From NCBI RefSeq assembly GCF_001189845.1, contig NZ_LFLZ01000002.1, forward strand, positions 124,001 through 188,000: a stretch of DNA of 64,000 nucleotides, in the 5' to 3' direction. Shown piece after piece: positions 27,907 to 36,944 of the stretch. Position numbers and translations under genes: made by a program. The notes under the pieces were generated by a model that searched no databases, was not told where the DNA came from, and saw only the letters and a list, made by a program, of their open reading frames with translations. Positions within the stretch are counted from its first letter, which is position 1. The number at the start of each line of letters is the position of its first letter. Origin of the DNA: Bradyrhizobium tropiciagri. GTDB lineage: Bacteria; Pseudomonadota; Alphaproteobacteria; Rhizobiales; Xanthobacteraceae.

Positions 27907-27957
27907 TTCGAGCCAAGCCGGAAACCCGCCCGGTCCAGCGAATGCCAGGAGGCCCGC

Positions 27958-28746
27958 ATGCCCACCGTTGCACCTGCTCACGAGTTCGATGTCCAGACGC
28001 TGCTGCGTGCGCTCACGCACCGCGTCCACAGCGACCTCGTCTCGTCGATCGATGCGGTCTCTGCCGCCGTGCTGCGCACAGATAACCCTGCGGTCAAGGT
28101 CGCGCTTGCCGGCGTCATCGAACTGCTCGAGCAGCATGCCGGCGTCCATCGCGTGCTGGCGATGCCGGATCGCGACGGACTGATCGACGCCGCCGAATCC
28201 GTCCGCAAGCTTGCGCTCGGCCTGAGCCGATCGTCGCTGGAGCCGATCGGGATTCGTCTCGCGCTGAGCGCCGACAGCCTGCCGCTCGAAGCAGAACGCT
28301 GCTGGCGCCTCGCTCTGGCCGTCCATGAGCTGGTGACAAATGCTGCACGGCACGCGCATTTCGAAAGCCGGGATGGTGCGATCAAGATCAAGCTCTCGCT
28401 CGCCGGGACCATCGTCAATTGCATCGTCGCGGACAATGGTTCGCGCTCGGAGCGCTTGCGGCCGGGGCGCGGTCTCCAGATGGTCAGCGATCTGGCCCAC
28501 AGCCTCGGCGGCCGGATCGAGTACGGCTTCGGCCCGCAATTCTCGTCGTTCCTCGTCGTGTTTCCGCTCCGCGCACGCGAGCATCGCGCCAACCGGATCG
28601 TCGCGTCGCGGCGCCTGCGTAACGCGCGTCAGACAGCGCCGCCGCGTGTGCGGCCGCGGCCGGCGCGCGCGCCTACTGTTGCCGTGCCGGACGGCCTGCG
28701 CAGCGATGTCCCCGCCACGACGGAAGCTGCACTGGAGCCGACATGA
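27958..28746 (+). CDS. Histidine kinase-like ATPase (HisKA_2/HWE type), no sensor domain
   Basis: 262 aa. Residues 10-75 resemble a HisKA_2 dimerisation/phosphoacceptor domain (LTHRVHSDLVSSID, with the candidate phospho-His in LTHRV). Residues 110-205 form the HATPase: N box HELVTNAARHAH, G1 DNGSRS and G2 GRGLQMV. There is no membrane segment or PAS domain, so it is a soluble kinase core. The last 50 residues are an Arg/Pro-rich tail without recognised function. Its stop overlaps the next start as ATGA. Partner response regulator not seen nearby. Confidence 0.75.
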   Translation: MPTVAPAHEFDVQTLLRALTHRVHSDLVSSIDAVSAAVLRTDNPAVKVALAGVIELLEQHAGVHRVLAMPDRDGLIDAAESVRKLALGLSRSSLEPIGIRLALSADSLPLEAERCWRLALAVHELVTNAARHAHFESRDGAIKIKLSLAGTIVNCIVADNGSRSERLRPGRGLQMVSDLAHSLGGRIEYGFGPQFSSFLVVFPLRAREHRANRIVASRRLRNARQTAPPRVRPRPARAPTVAVPDGLRSDVPATTEAALEPT

Positions 28747-28928
28747 AGGGCGTTCTCAGCCTCGCCCTGCTCGCGACCGGCGCGCTCGGCTTTGCGATGT
28801 TCCTGGCAACCCTGCGGCCGGAACCCATCGGACGCTCAACGCGCGTCGCCAGTGCCTTCACGCGATTTCTCATCTCAATCGAAGCCAACAATGGACCAGG
28901 AGAGAGCCATGATCACGAGCACAACTGA
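28743..28928 (+). CDS. Small membrane protein (61 aa)
   Basis: Starts by ATGA overlap with the kinase-like gene. Residues 4-23 form one hydrophobic segment (LSLALLATGALGFAMFLATL, by its LALLATGALGF part), followed by a polar tail ending HDHEHN, a His-rich end that could bind metal but may be chance. It overlaps the epoxide hydrolase start by 20 bases, so it may serve mainly to couple translation. Unknown function. Confidence 0.5.
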   Translation: MKGVLSLALLATGALGFAMFLATLRPEPIGRSTRVASAFTRFLISIEANNGPGESHDHEHN

Positions 28929-30231
28929 CGAAATCATTGACCTGCGTCGCCGCCGGCTGCTGGGCACCGCCGCGATCGGGATCGCCGCCGTCGGCGCGGC
29001 AACCGTGCTTCCGGCGGGAATCCGCACCGCGGCTGCCAGCGAAGCCGTCCGTCCCTTCCGCATCGACGTGCCGGAAGAGCAGCTGGTCGACCTGCGCCGG
29101 CGTGTCGCCGCGACGCGATGGCCCGACAGGGAGACCGTCACCGATCCATCCCAAGGCGTGCAGCTCAAGACCGTGCAGCAGCTCGCCCAATACTGGCAGG
29201 ACGGCTACAGCTGGAGAAAGATCGAGGCGCGGCTCAACAGCCTGCCGCAGTTCATCACCGAGATCGACGGGCTCGACATTCACTTCATTCACGTTCGCTC
29301 CAGGCATCCGAACGCACTGCCGATGATCGTGACGCACGGCTGGCCTGGCTCGATCATCGAGCAGATCAAGATCATTGATCCGCTGACCAACCCGACGGCG
29401 CATGGCGGGACCGCCGCGGATGCGTTCGATCTCGTGATTCCGTCGCTGCCGGGTCACGGCTTCTCCGGAAAGCCGACCGCACCCGGCTGGACTCCGGTTC
29501 GTATCGCGCGGGCCTGGACCACCCTGATGCGCCGCCTCGGCTACAAGCAGTTCGTGGCGCAGGGTGGCGATTGGGGCAACGCCGTCTCGGAGACGCTGGC
29601 GCTGCAAGAGCCGGTCGAGCTGCTCGGCATCCACACCAATATGGCGGCCACCGTTCCGGCCGACATTTCGAGGGCCCTCGCGTTCAATCTGGCGCCGCCG
29701 GTCATTCTTGCGGCCGACGAGCGCCGTGCCTGGGATCAGCTGCGCTTCTTCTACGACAACGGGCTCGGCTACGCCAACGAGATGTCCAATCGCCCGCAGA
29801 CCCTCTACGGGCTGGTCGATTCGCCGATCGGCCTCGCCGGCTGGATGCTCGATCACGATGCGCGCAGCCAGGATATGATCGCCCGCGTCTTCGACGGCAA
29901 GACGGAAGGGCTGTCGCGCGAGGATGTGCTCGACAACATCTCGCTGTACTGGCTGACCAATACCGCGATCTCCTCGGCGCGGCTCTATTGGGACACCCAT
30001 CAGGTGTCGACGGGCGGCTTCTTCGACGTGCGCGGCGTCAAGATCCCGGTCGCCGTAAGCGCGTTCCCCGACGAAATCTACACGGCGCCCCGGAGCTGGG
30101 CGGAGCAGGCCTATCCGAAGCTGATCCACTACAACAAGCTCGACAAGGGCGGGCACTTCGCGGCGTGGGAGCAGCCCGAGCTCTTTGTCGCCGAAATGCG
30201 TACGGCGTTCCGCGCGCTTCGCAACGCCTAG
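28909..30231 (+). CDS. Tat-exported epoxide hydrolase-like alpha/beta hydrolase
   Basis: 440 aa. ATG 28909 has AGGAG seven bases upstream; the first 45 residues form a twin-arginine signal (LRRRRLLGTAAIG). The mature part starts with the EHN domain of epoxide hydrolases (FRIDVPEEQLVDLRRRV, seen as VPEEQLVDL). Catalytic elements: HGWPGS oxyanion segment near residue 147, nucleophile Asp in QGGDWGN near residue 222, and His in KGGHFAAWEQP near residue 418. It opens epoxides to diols with water. Periplasmic export is unusual for this enzyme and suggests detoxification of incoming epoxides. A cytoplasmic relative lies at 43609. Confidence 0.85.
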   Translation: MITSTTDEIIDLRRRRLLGTAAIGIAAVGAATVLPAGIRTAAASEAVRPFRIDVPEEQLVDLRRRVAATRWPDRETVTDPSQGVQLKTVQQLAQYWQDGYSWRKIEARLNSLPQFITEIDGLDIHFIHVRSRHPNALPMIVTHGWPGSIIEQIKIIDPLTNPTAHGGTAADAFDLVIPSLPGHGFSGKPTAPGWTPVRIARAWTTLMRRLGYKQFVAQGGDWGNAVSETLALQEPVELLGIHTNMAATVPADISRALAFNLAPPVILAADERRAWDQLRFFYDNGLGYANEMSNRPQTLYGLVDSPIGLAGWMLDHDARSQDMIARVFDGKTEGLSREDVLDNISLYWLTNTAISSARLYWDTHQVSTGGFFDVRGVKIPVAVSAFPDEIYTAPRSWAEQAYPKLIHYNKLDKGGHFAAWEQPELFVAEMRTAFRALRNA

Positions 30232-30233
30232 TC

Positions 30234-32342
30234 ATGCTGCCGGCGGTGCGCACGAAGATGCGCGCCGCCATTCCTTCCGGCCTTGTGATGAACCAGCCTT
30301 CCTCATTCCTGTCGCGACATTCCGCTTCCGTCTTCGCGGTGCGGACGTTTGCGGCAGCCATGGTGGCCCTTTCGATCGCGCTCCTGCTCGATATGCCGCG
30401 CCCCTACTGGGCGATGGCGTCGGTCTACATCACCTCCAACGAGCTGACGGGGGCGACGTCGTCGAAGGCGGTGTATCGCGTGCTGGGAACGCTGATCGGA
30501 GCCACCGGAACGATCGTGCTGATCCCGAATCTCGTCAACGCACCCGAGCTGCTCAGCCTTGCCATGGCGCTGTGGGCCGGCGTTTTCCTGTATTTTTCGC
30601 TGATCGACGGCACCCCGCGCAGCTACGTGTTCCTGCTGTCCGGCTACACTGTCGCCCTGCTCGGCTTCCCGATCCTTTCGACGCCCGAATCGACGTTCGA
30701 CATCGTCTCTACCCGCGTGCAGGAAATCCTGCTCGGCATCGCTTGCGCGAGCATCGCATCAAGGATCGTGCTGCCGCGCACTGTCGCCGACACAATCGCC
30801 GCCCGCGCGGAGGCCTGGCTCGCCAACATGCGCCAGCTCACCGTGGACGTCCTCACCGGCCACAGCAGCGATCAGGAGCACGATGGCGAACGCATGCGGC
30901 TTGCCGCTGCCGCCGCCGAGATCGACCAGCTGAGCCGGCATCTCGGCTTCGAAACCGTGACATCGGCGAATACGGTACGAGGCCTGGAACTGCTCCGGCA
31001 ACGGATGCTGCTGTTGCACCCTCTGCTCGCATCAATCGAGGCCCGGAAGAACGCGCTCATCTCTCACGGCGGTGTGCCGCCAGCGATCGCCGATGTCAGC
31101 CTGCGGATTGCAAGCTGGCTTGCGAACGGCGATCAGGACGGACAGGACGCTGACCGATTGCGCGCAATACTCGATGAAGTCCAGCCGCAGCTTGCCACAA
31201 ATGCGAGCTGGACCGAGATATCCGCGGTCGGCCTCGCCGTTCGGCTGCGCAATCTCATCGACATCATGCGGGATTGCCGCCTGTTGCGCGAGGCAACTGC
31301 CGACGGCCGCGACCCGAGCTCGCTTGCGCTTGCCCTGACGCTTGATGGCCCGGAGCCCGGTGCCCGGCACCGCGACCACGGGCTCGCGTCGTGGGCTGCC
31401 GCGGCGACAGCACTCTCGGTTGTCGCCTGCTGCGCGTTCTGGATCGCCACCGGCTGGACCGATGGTGCATCTGCTGCGTTGTTCGCCGCACTTGTCGGGT
31501 CGTTTCTGGCCGGCCAGGACGATCCGCTGCCGGCATTCCGCAAGTTCTTCGGCGTCATCCTCGTCGTCATCGTGGTCACCGGAATTTACACGTTCGGCAT
31601 TTTGCCGCGCGTCACGACGTTCGAGATGCTGGTCGTCGCCCTCGCGCCGACGTTCCTACTGTTCGGCTGGATGACGGCACGGCCGGCGACCGGATCCACC
31701 GGCTCTTGGCTTGCCATCTTCACATCGGTGCAGCTCGCGCTGCAATCATCCTACTCGGCGGACTTCGGCGCCTTCGCCAATTCCAGCATATCCCTCATGG
31801 TGGGTGTCGCACTCACGGCCACGACCTGCGGGATCGTCCGCACGCTGGGCGCGGCCTGGATCGCAAACCGCCTGGTGCGGAGCAACTGGCGCACGCTCGC
31901 TGCGGTCGCCGGGCGCAGCTCGCCGCAGGATCGCGCCGCCATCGGCAGTCTCATGCAGCATCGCCTGGCTCTGCTTGCCGCGCGCATCACCGTGGTTCCA
32001 GCAGCGGCGCGGAGCGACGCCGCCAATCTTCTGCAGCTTCGAACGGCGCTGAACATCATCGATGTCAGGCACGCGAGCCTCGGCCTGTCACACGCTGCCA
32101 TGGCCGGCATCGACGCGCTGTTCAACCGTCTTGCATCGGCTGCGCGGACCCATACCGCCGGGCGGCTGCCGGATGAGCTGATCGGCCGGCTTGACGACGC
32201 GATTGCGTCGACGTTGCGAGAGCCCGCGAGCAAGAACCGCAGTGACGCGCTGATCGGCCTTTCCGGAATTCGCGCCGGCCTGTTTCCTGCCGCCGGGTCC
32301 TACCAGCCGCGCCTATCAGCACAAGGGAGCATAGCCGCATGA
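30234..32342 (+). CDS. FUSC/AaeB-family membrane efflux protein
   Basis: 702 aa from ATG 30234, two bases after the epoxide hydrolase stop; ATG 30288 is an alternative start. Two sets of about five to six membrane helices (residues 30-190 and 390-540) each precede a helical cytoplasmic region, the FUSC/AaeB layout. MPRPYWAMASVYITSN near residue 50 is the family signature, repeated as a weaker copy in the second half. With the DUF1656 protein and the HlyD-like subunit it forms an AaeXAB-like pump, which in E. coli exports aromatic carboxylic acids. Its stop overlaps the next start. Confidence 0.87.
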   Translation: MLPAVRTKMRAAIPSGLVMNQPSSFLSRHSASVFAVRTFAAAMVALSIALLLDMPRPYWAMASVYITSNELTGATSSKAVYRVLGTLIGATGTIVLIPNLVNAPELLSLAMALWAGVFLYFSLIDGTPRSYVFLLSGYTVALLGFPILSTPESTFDIVSTRVQEILLGIACASIASRIVLPRTVADTIAARAEAWLANMRQLTVDVLTGHSSDQEHDGERMRLAAAAAEIDQLSRHLGFETVTSANTVRGLELLRQRMLLLHPLLASIEARKNALISHGGVPPAIADVSLRIASWLANGDQDGQDADRLRAILDEVQPQLATNASWTEISAVGLAVRLRNLIDIMRDCRLLREATADGRDPSSLALALTLDGPEPGARHRDHGLASWAAAATALSVVACCAFWIATGWTDGASAALFAALVGSFLAGQDDPLPAFRKFFGVILVVIVVTGIYTFGILPRVTTFEMLVVALAPTFLLFGWMTARPATGSTGSWLAIFTSVQLALQSSYSADFGAFANSSISLMVGVALTATTCGIVRTLGAAWIANRLVRSNWRTLAAVAGRSSPQDRAAIGSLMQHRLALLAARITVVPAAARSDAANLLQLRTALNIIDVRHASLGLSHAAMAGIDALFNRLASAARTHTAGRLPDELIGRLDDAIASTLREPASKNRSDALIGLSGIRAGLFPAAGSYQPRLSAQGSIAA

Positions 32343-32548
32343 GATACGAACTTGATCTGTTTGGCGTGATCGTTCCCAGTTTCCTGCTGTGGGGTGTCGT
32401 CGCCTACATCCTCACGCGCGTAGCCGCCAGGGTGTTGGCGCGGGCTGGCCTTTATCGCCACGTCTGGCACGGCGCGCTGTTCAATTTCGCGCTCTACGTC
32501 TGTCTCGTCGCTGGCCTCAGCTTTATCTCCAGGGAGTTGGTCTCATGA
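32339..32548 (+). CDS. DUF1656 (AaeX-like) small membrane protein
   Basis: 69 aa with two hydrophobic segments (VPSFLLWGVVAYIL and LFNFALYVCLVAGLSF). The family always sits between FUSC and HlyD genes and is of unknown role in pump assembly. Starts by ATGA overlap with the FUSC gene, and its own stop overlaps the HlyD start, so all three are translationally coupled. Confidence 0.88.
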   Translation: MRYELDLFGVIVPSFLLWGVVAYILTRVAARVLARAGLYRHVWHGALFNFALYVCLVAGLSFISRELVS

Positions 32549-33519
32549 AATCCGTTCTCAACGCGCTGCGCCGCGTCTCCCTCACCACACTCGTGGTTCT
32601 GGTCGCGGTCTGGGCCGGTTACAAGCTCTGGGACTACTACATGAACGAACCTTGGACCCGCGACGGCCATGTCAGGGCTGACGTCGTTCCGGTTGCGCCC
32701 GATGTCTCCGGCTTCGTCACCGACGTGCTCGTCAAGGACAACCAGCCGGTCCGGCGCGGCGACGTGCTGTTCCGGATCGACCGGGCGCGCTACGAAATCG
32801 CGCTGAAGCAGGCGGAGGCGGTGCTGCTCGGCAAGGGCGCCCAGCTCGACGAGGCCAACGCGGACCTGAAGCGCTACAGCGCGCTGACGCCCGACGTGGT
32901 CGTCTCCAAGCAGCGGCTGGATCAGGTGATCGCGGCCCAGGGCGAGGCGCAGGCTGCCTATGACCAGGCCGTCGCGGACCTCAATCTGGCCAGGCTCAAT
33001 CTCGAGCGCAGCGAGGTTCGTGCCTCCATCAGTGGCGTCGTCACCAACGTGGATCTGCGGCCGGGGACCTATCTCACCACCGGCAAGGGCGTCATGGCGC
33101 TGCTCGATTCCGACACGCTGCGCGTCGAGGGCTATTTCGAGGAGACCAAGCTGCCGCGCATCCATCTCGGCGACCCCGTCAGTGTTCGTTTGCTCGGCGC
33201 GGACCACACGTTGCGCGGAACCGTGGAAAGCATCGCGGCCGGCATCGAAGATCGCGATCGCAGCTCCGGCTCAACACTGCTTGCCAACGTCAATCCGACC
33301 TTCAACTGGGTGCGGCTGGCGCAACGCGTTCCCGTCCGCATCGCGCTCGATCCCGCCATGCGAAGCGAGCTCGTTGCCGGCGCCACCGCGACCGTCGAGG
33401 TGCTCGGATTGCCGGCGCACGGCGGCCCGAGCGGAACCGGGGAGGCTCGCGACGGTTCACACCCAAGCGTGTGCCGGGCGGTGCAGGCCGCGTTCCGAGC
33501 CCGGCCGCAGTGTGGCTGA
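32545..33519 (+). CDS. HlyD-family efflux periplasmic adaptor (AaeA-like)
   Basis: 324 aa. One N-terminal membrane anchor (residues 13-31), then YMNEPWTRDGHVRADVVPVAPDVSGFV, recognised by its RDGHVRAD and PDVSGFV parts, the biotinyl-lipoyl half-motif of AaeA/EmrA adaptors. A coiled-coil hairpin spans about residues 90-160, with the second lipoyl half at IRGV-like ISGVVTNVDLRPG. The last 30 residues after LGLPAHG are basic and unlike family members, possibly extended by a frameshift. Links the FUSC pump to an outer membrane channel. Confidence 0.88.
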   Translation: MKSVLNALRRVSLTTLVVLVAVWAGYKLWDYYMNEPWTRDGHVRADVVPVAPDVSGFVTDVLVKDNQPVRRGDVLFRIDRARYEIALKQAEAVLLGKGAQLDEANADLKRYSALTPDVVVSKQRLDQVIAAQGEAQAAYDQAVADLNLARLNLERSEVRASISGVVTNVDLRPGTYLTTGKGVMALLDSDTLRVEGYFEETKLPRIHLGDPVSVRLLGADHTLRGTVESIAAGIEDRDRSSGSTLLANVNPTFNWVRLAQRVPVRIALDPAMRSELVAGATATVEVLGLPAHGGPSGTGEARDGSHPSVCRAVQAAFRARPQCG

Positions 33520-33555
33520 CGCCCCAATCGCGCGATAGCCGGCGTCGTCTGATTC

Positions 33556-33589
33556 TGATCCCGCCTTGTGGACTAGCAGGGTGGGATCA
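33556..33589. terminator. Bidirectional terminator hairpin between the HlyD and ialB genes
   Basis: TGATCCC at 33556 pairs with GGGATCA at 33583-33589. The stem continues inward through about six more pairs, two of them G-U, around a loop of eight bases. It lies between convergent genes, the place for a shared terminator, but has no long T-run. Confidence 0.6.
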
Positions 33590-33601
33590 CAGCGCGAACG
33601 C

Positions 33602-33642
33602 GCCGGTCAGCTTCCGAGTTGAATGGTACGCTCCAGCGCCGC
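33602..33642. repeat. Source segment A1 of a chimeric repeat (ialB 3' end)
   Basis: 41 bases covering the 3' end of the IalB gene. 38 of 41 match the left half of 40732-40814. Same orientation. Confidence 0.8.
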
Positions 33643-34236
33643 GGCAAAGCCGTTGAGCGGGACGTTGAAGACGACCGGCTGCGCGGTGTTGATGTTCTGC
33701 GCCGCAACGGTCAGCGTCTTGGCCTTGCTCATCGTGTCGGTCACGGCGCTGGGAAAGGATATCGGAAGCAGACAGCCTTGCGCGGGACATGTGGAGAAGC
33801 GGGTCTGCTCCAGATCCTTGCCGAGCTTGACGACCGCCCCGCTGTCAAGCTTCAGCCCGAACGGCATCAAGATATTGCCTTCGGTCTTTCCGTTTCTGGG
33901 TAGCAGTTCGATGGCGAAGACTTGCTGGTTGGTCTCCTTGGAGGTCTGGGTCCGACTGAGGGTGCACAGCCTCGCGCGGCCGTCGAGCTGACATTTGACG
34001 ATCCAGTCTCCGTAGGTCTCGCTGATCGCGGACGCGCCCTTGGGGAGCTGCACGGGGGGCCCCGCGCCATCCATCGCAGATGTCCGGCTCCGCGTGTCGA
34101 TCGGAACGGAGACGGTCCCTCCGCTAGCGTCCGACATATCGGGCGTCCGGGCGGCCTGCGCCGAGCCGACGCCGGCCATGATGGCGAGAGCGACGATTAC
34201 CCGAAGACGTCTGTCTGCTGCGCTGACCCTCACCAT
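33607..34236 (-). CDS. Invasion-associated locus B (IalB) family protein
   Basis: 209 aa; start ATG 34236 after GGGGTGA. A signal peptide spans residues 1-28 (RVIVALAIMAGVGSAQA). The mature part has the IalB core: YGDWIVKCQLDG near residue 75, Cys pairs at about 82/91 and 150/155, and the ILLPRNG-like and LPISFP strands. IalB-family proteins are periplasmic or outer membrane proteins, first named in Bartonella; in free-living rhizobia they have no established role. Its 3' end is duplicated at 40732. Longer frames upstream are spurious. Confidence 0.85.
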   Translation of the reverse strand: MVRVSAADRRLRVIVALAIMAGVGSAQAARTPDMSDASGGTVSVPIDTRSRTSAMDGAGPPVQLPKGASAISETYGDWIVKCQLDGRARLCTLSRTQTSKETNQQVFAIELLPRNGKTEGNILMPFGLKLDSGAVVKLGKDLEQTRFSTCPAQGCLLPISFPSAVTDTMSKAKTLTVAAQNINTAQPVVFNVPLNGFAAALERTIQLGS

Positions 34237-34333
34237 GCATTCACCCCGTCTCATCACGCCTCGAAGCCGATTTTGCCTTACGTGGGTAAAATTCCCACAT
34301 AGACAAAGCACATCTACTTGGAGAACCGCCGAC

Positions 34334-34447
34334 ATGCAAGAGATTATCGCCGCCAGCGTGATTGTTGCGATTGTTGCATTCTGCAGCGGGTATTTTTGGG
34401 CAATTGCGCGTGAAGTCAGGGCCTCGAACAGGCAGCGGCGGAAATGA
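34334..34447 (+). CDS. Small membrane protein (37 aa)
   Basis: MQEIIAASVIVAIVAF then SGYFWAI and a basic tail (NRQRRK) describe a single-span peptide with the basic end in the cytoplasm. GGAG lies about ten bases before ATG 34334. It sits between divergent ialB and the GNAT gene. A real small gene is plausible; the family is not recognised. Confidence 0.4.
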   Translation: MQEIIAASVIVAIVAFCSGYFWAIAREVRASNRQRRK

Positions 34448-34486
34448 CGCATGATGGGTGGAGCGCAGTCATGCCCATCCAGCGCG

Positions 34487-34528
34487 ATTTGCCCGCGAGG
34501 CGCGTTTTCAACTAAGCTCGCCGGATGG
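34487..34528. repeat. Source segment A2 of a chimeric repeat (GNAT leader)
   Basis: 42 bases ending at the GNAT start codon region. 38 of 42 match the right half of 40732-40814. Same orientation. Confidence 0.8.
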
Positions 34529-34989
34529 ACATGCTCGTCAAGCTCTATGCCCTGCCCGATTCCCGGCCCGCCTACGATCGATTGCAGCAGGCCGGAATTG
34601 TGATGCGCCGCGCGCTCGCCCCCGAAAAGCACAAGGTTACAGCCTGGGTACGGGAGACCTTCAGCGAGGCATGGGCCAGCGAAACCGAGGTCGCGTTCAG
34701 CCGCGAACCGGTCTCCTGCTTCATCGCGATCCAGCACAAGAAGATTGTCGGCTTTGCCTGCCATGACGCGGCCTGTCGCAACTTCTTCGGTCCGACCGGT
34801 GTCGCGCCGAAGGCCCAGCAGGGCGGTATCGGCAAGGCGCTGCTGTTCGCCTGTCTCGAGGACATGAAACACCAGGGCTTCGGCTACGCCATCATCGGTG
34901 GCGTCGGCCCGGCAGACTTCTATGCGAAGGCCGTCGGTGCCGTGGCCATCGAAGGCTCCGCGCCAGGCATCTATCGGGGACTGCTGTAG
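34525..34989 (+). CDS. GNAT-family N-acetyltransferase
   Basis: 154 aa. The acetyl-CoA site is visible as GVAPKAQQGGIGKALL near residues 91-106 (the QQGGIGKAL part matches R/Q-x2-G-x-G/A), followed by the helix ACLEDMKHQGFGYAIIGGVGPADFYAKAVGA whose core is GPADFYAK. It transfers an acetyl group to an unknown amine. Start ATG 34525. Its leader sequence is duplicated upstream of the AI-2E transporter gene at 40811. Confidence 0.82.
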   Translation: MDMLVKLYALPDSRPAYDRLQQAGIVMRRALAPEKHKVTAWVRETFSEAWASETEVAFSREPVSCFIAIQHKKIVGFACHDAACRNFFGPTGVAPKAQQGGIGKALLFACLEDMKHQGFGYAIIGGVGPADFYAKAVGAVAIEGSAPGIYRGLL

Positions 34990-35295
34990 GTGGCGGGTTG
35001 CGCTTCGCTCGACCGATAGCAGCCTCCTTCGAGCCCATCCTTGGCGGATTCAGGACGGAACCCGAAATCCGTTCAATCGCAATCGCTTACATACAAGTAA
35101 AAGTTGCACTGCGGTCGACGCCACCGCATCGCAGATGCACGCCACACGCTGCGCTTCCGTGATCCCGCTCCTCGCATCGAGGCCGCACAATTATTTGGCG
35201 CCGGTCGCCATCGACACGACATGAGGACCTTGCGCTTCACGTGCCGCCGATGGTCAACTCGCTGATCGGAATGTTCCTGCATCGTTGGGGGAAAC
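34990..35295 (+). other. Intergenic region upstream of the dipeptide-type transporter operon
   Basis: 306 bases with no supported gene. They must contain the promoter of the binding-protein gene. A moderately AT-rich stretch lies at about 35075-35105, but I could not assign -35 and -10 boxes with confidence. Confidence 0.5.
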
Positions 35296-36888
35296 ATGAA
35301 GTTCAAGTTGATTGCGATCGCGGCCAGCCTGGGGCTCGCACTCGCCGCCACGGCGGCGGCCGCCCAGACACCGCGCAAGGGCGGGACCATTCGCATGACG
35401 GCGCCGTACGGCTCCAGCTTCACTAGCATGGACATCCACACGACACCACGCGCCCAGGACGAGATCTACGCCAAGGCCCTGCACCGCTCGCTCTACATCT
35501 GGGACTCCACCGAGGGCAAGCCGGTTCTGGAACTTGCCAAGGAGGTCGCCGTCTCGGGCGGAGGTCTCGTTCATACCTTCAGGCTGCGCGACGACGCCTA
35601 TTTCCACAACGGCCGCAAGATGACGGCGGACGACATCATCTGGTCCTACAATCGCATCATGGACGGTACCAAGGCCTATCCCGGCGCACGCTTCGTCCGC
35701 ATCATCGAGGGCGCGGCCGAGGTCGAGAAGGGCCAGGCCAAGGAGATCTCCGGCCTGAAGAAGATCGACGACTTCACCCTCGAAATGAAGCTGACCGAAA
35801 AGGTCGATCCCGCCTTCTACTTCTTCACCGCGCTGACGTCGATCTATCCCGCCGACGAGGGCGCCATGGAGAGCTTCATCCAGAACCCGATCGGTCTCGG
35901 TCCGTTCAAGTTCGTCGAGCACGTGCCGGGCTCGCGTATCGTGCTGGAACGCTGGGACCGGTTCTACAAGCCCGGCAAGCCATATGCCGACAAGCTCGTC
36001 ATCTCGCTGATGGGCGAAGCCGCAGCGCGCGACGTCGCCTTCCGCAACAAGGAGATCGACACCTCGGTGCTGGGGCCTGCACAGTATGTCGCCTATCAGG
36101 CCGACCCCGACCTCAAGGGCACCATCGTCGAGGTCGCCGAGGTCTTCACTCGCTACATGGGGATGAATCCCGCCTTCAAGCCGTTCTCCGACAAGCGGGT
36201 TCGCCAGGCCATCAACTACGCGATCGATGCCGATCTGATCATCAACAAGCTGGTCAAGGGCAAGGCCTATCGCGCCACGAGCTGGCTGCCTTTGACCTCG
36301 CCCGCCTACGACAAGACGATGAAGCCCTACCCGTATGATCCCGCGAAGGCGAAGCAATTGCTGGCCGACGCGGGTTATCCCTCGGGCTTCGAATTCGAAT
36401 GGACCACCAGTCAGAATGAAAGCTGGGGCCTGCCGATCGTCGAGGCCGCGATCCCGATGCTGGACAAGGTCGGCATCAAGGTGAAGGTGAAGCAGGTCGA
36501 AACCGCGGTGCTGGCGGAGGTCATTCGCAAGGGCGACTTCCAGGCCTTCATCTATTCCCAGGCGACCGGCCCGGATCCACAGGCCGCGCTCAAATGCTTC
36601 CATTCGGCGACGCCGCAATCGGCCTGCAACTACACGACTTTCAAGAACGCGGAGTTCGACAAGCTGATCGATGAGGCCGGGCAGACCGACGACGCCGCCA
36701 AGCGCGTGCAGCTGCTGCAAAAGGCGAACGCGCAGCTCCGTGAGGAAGCGCCGGTCTGGTTCTTCAACTACAACAAGGCGGTCATGGCGGTGCAGCCCTG
36801 GCTCAAGGGAATTCAGTTGGACGCGACCGAACTGACACATCAGAATGTCGAGGACCTCTGGGTCGACGAGACCTCGCCCGCGAAGTGA
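35296..36888 (+). CDS. Family 5 (dipeptide/nickel-type) ABC substrate-binding protein
   Basis: 530 aa with a Sec signal peptide (KLIAIAASLGLALAATAAAAQT, cleavage near residue 23). The type 2 fold of SBP family 5 is seen in GGTIRMTAP, the TFRLRDDAYFHNGRKMTADD segment (core LRDDAYFHNGR), and DKRVRQAINYAID. Binding specificity cannot be read: members bind peptides, opines, glutathione or metals. A Cys pair (KCFHS...SACNY, residues about 434/444) may form a disulfide. First gene of a five-gene operon. Confidence 0.9.
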   Translation: MKFKLIAIAASLGLALAATAAAAQTPRKGGTIRMTAPYGSSFTSMDIHTTPRAQDEIYAKALHRSLYIWDSTEGKPVLELAKEVAVSGGGLVHTFRLRDDAYFHNGRKMTADDIIWSYNRIMDGTKAYPGARFVRIIEGAAEVEKGQAKEISGLKKIDDFTLEMKLTEKVDPAFYFFTALTSIYPADEGAMESFIQNPIGLGPFKFVEHVPGSRIVLERWDRFYKPGKPYADKLVISLMGEAAARDVAFRNKEIDTSVLGPAQYVAYQADPDLKGTIVEVAEVFTRYMGMNPAFKPFSDKRVRQAINYAIDADLIINKLVKGKAYRATSWLPLTSPAYDKTMKPYPYDPAKAKQLLADAGYPSGFEFEWTTSQNESWGLPIVEAAIPMLDKVGIKVKVKQVETAVLAEVIRKGDFQAFIYSQATGPDPQAALKCFHSATPQSACNYTTFKNAEFDKLIDEAGQTDDAAKRVQLLQKANAQLREEAPVWFFNYNKAVMAVQPWLKGIQLDATELTHQNVEDLWVDETSPAK

Positions 36889-36944
36889 CAGGTGCCATCG
36901 TCCTCCCTCCATCACGAGAATGGAGGGAGTGAGGAAAACGTCCA

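Noticed and set aside
29571-30233. An apparent 923-aa protein joining the epoxide hydrolase region to the FUSC pump
   Set aside because: The first 220 codons lie out of frame in the hydrolase gene and are low-complexity. The pump starts after the hydrolase stop.
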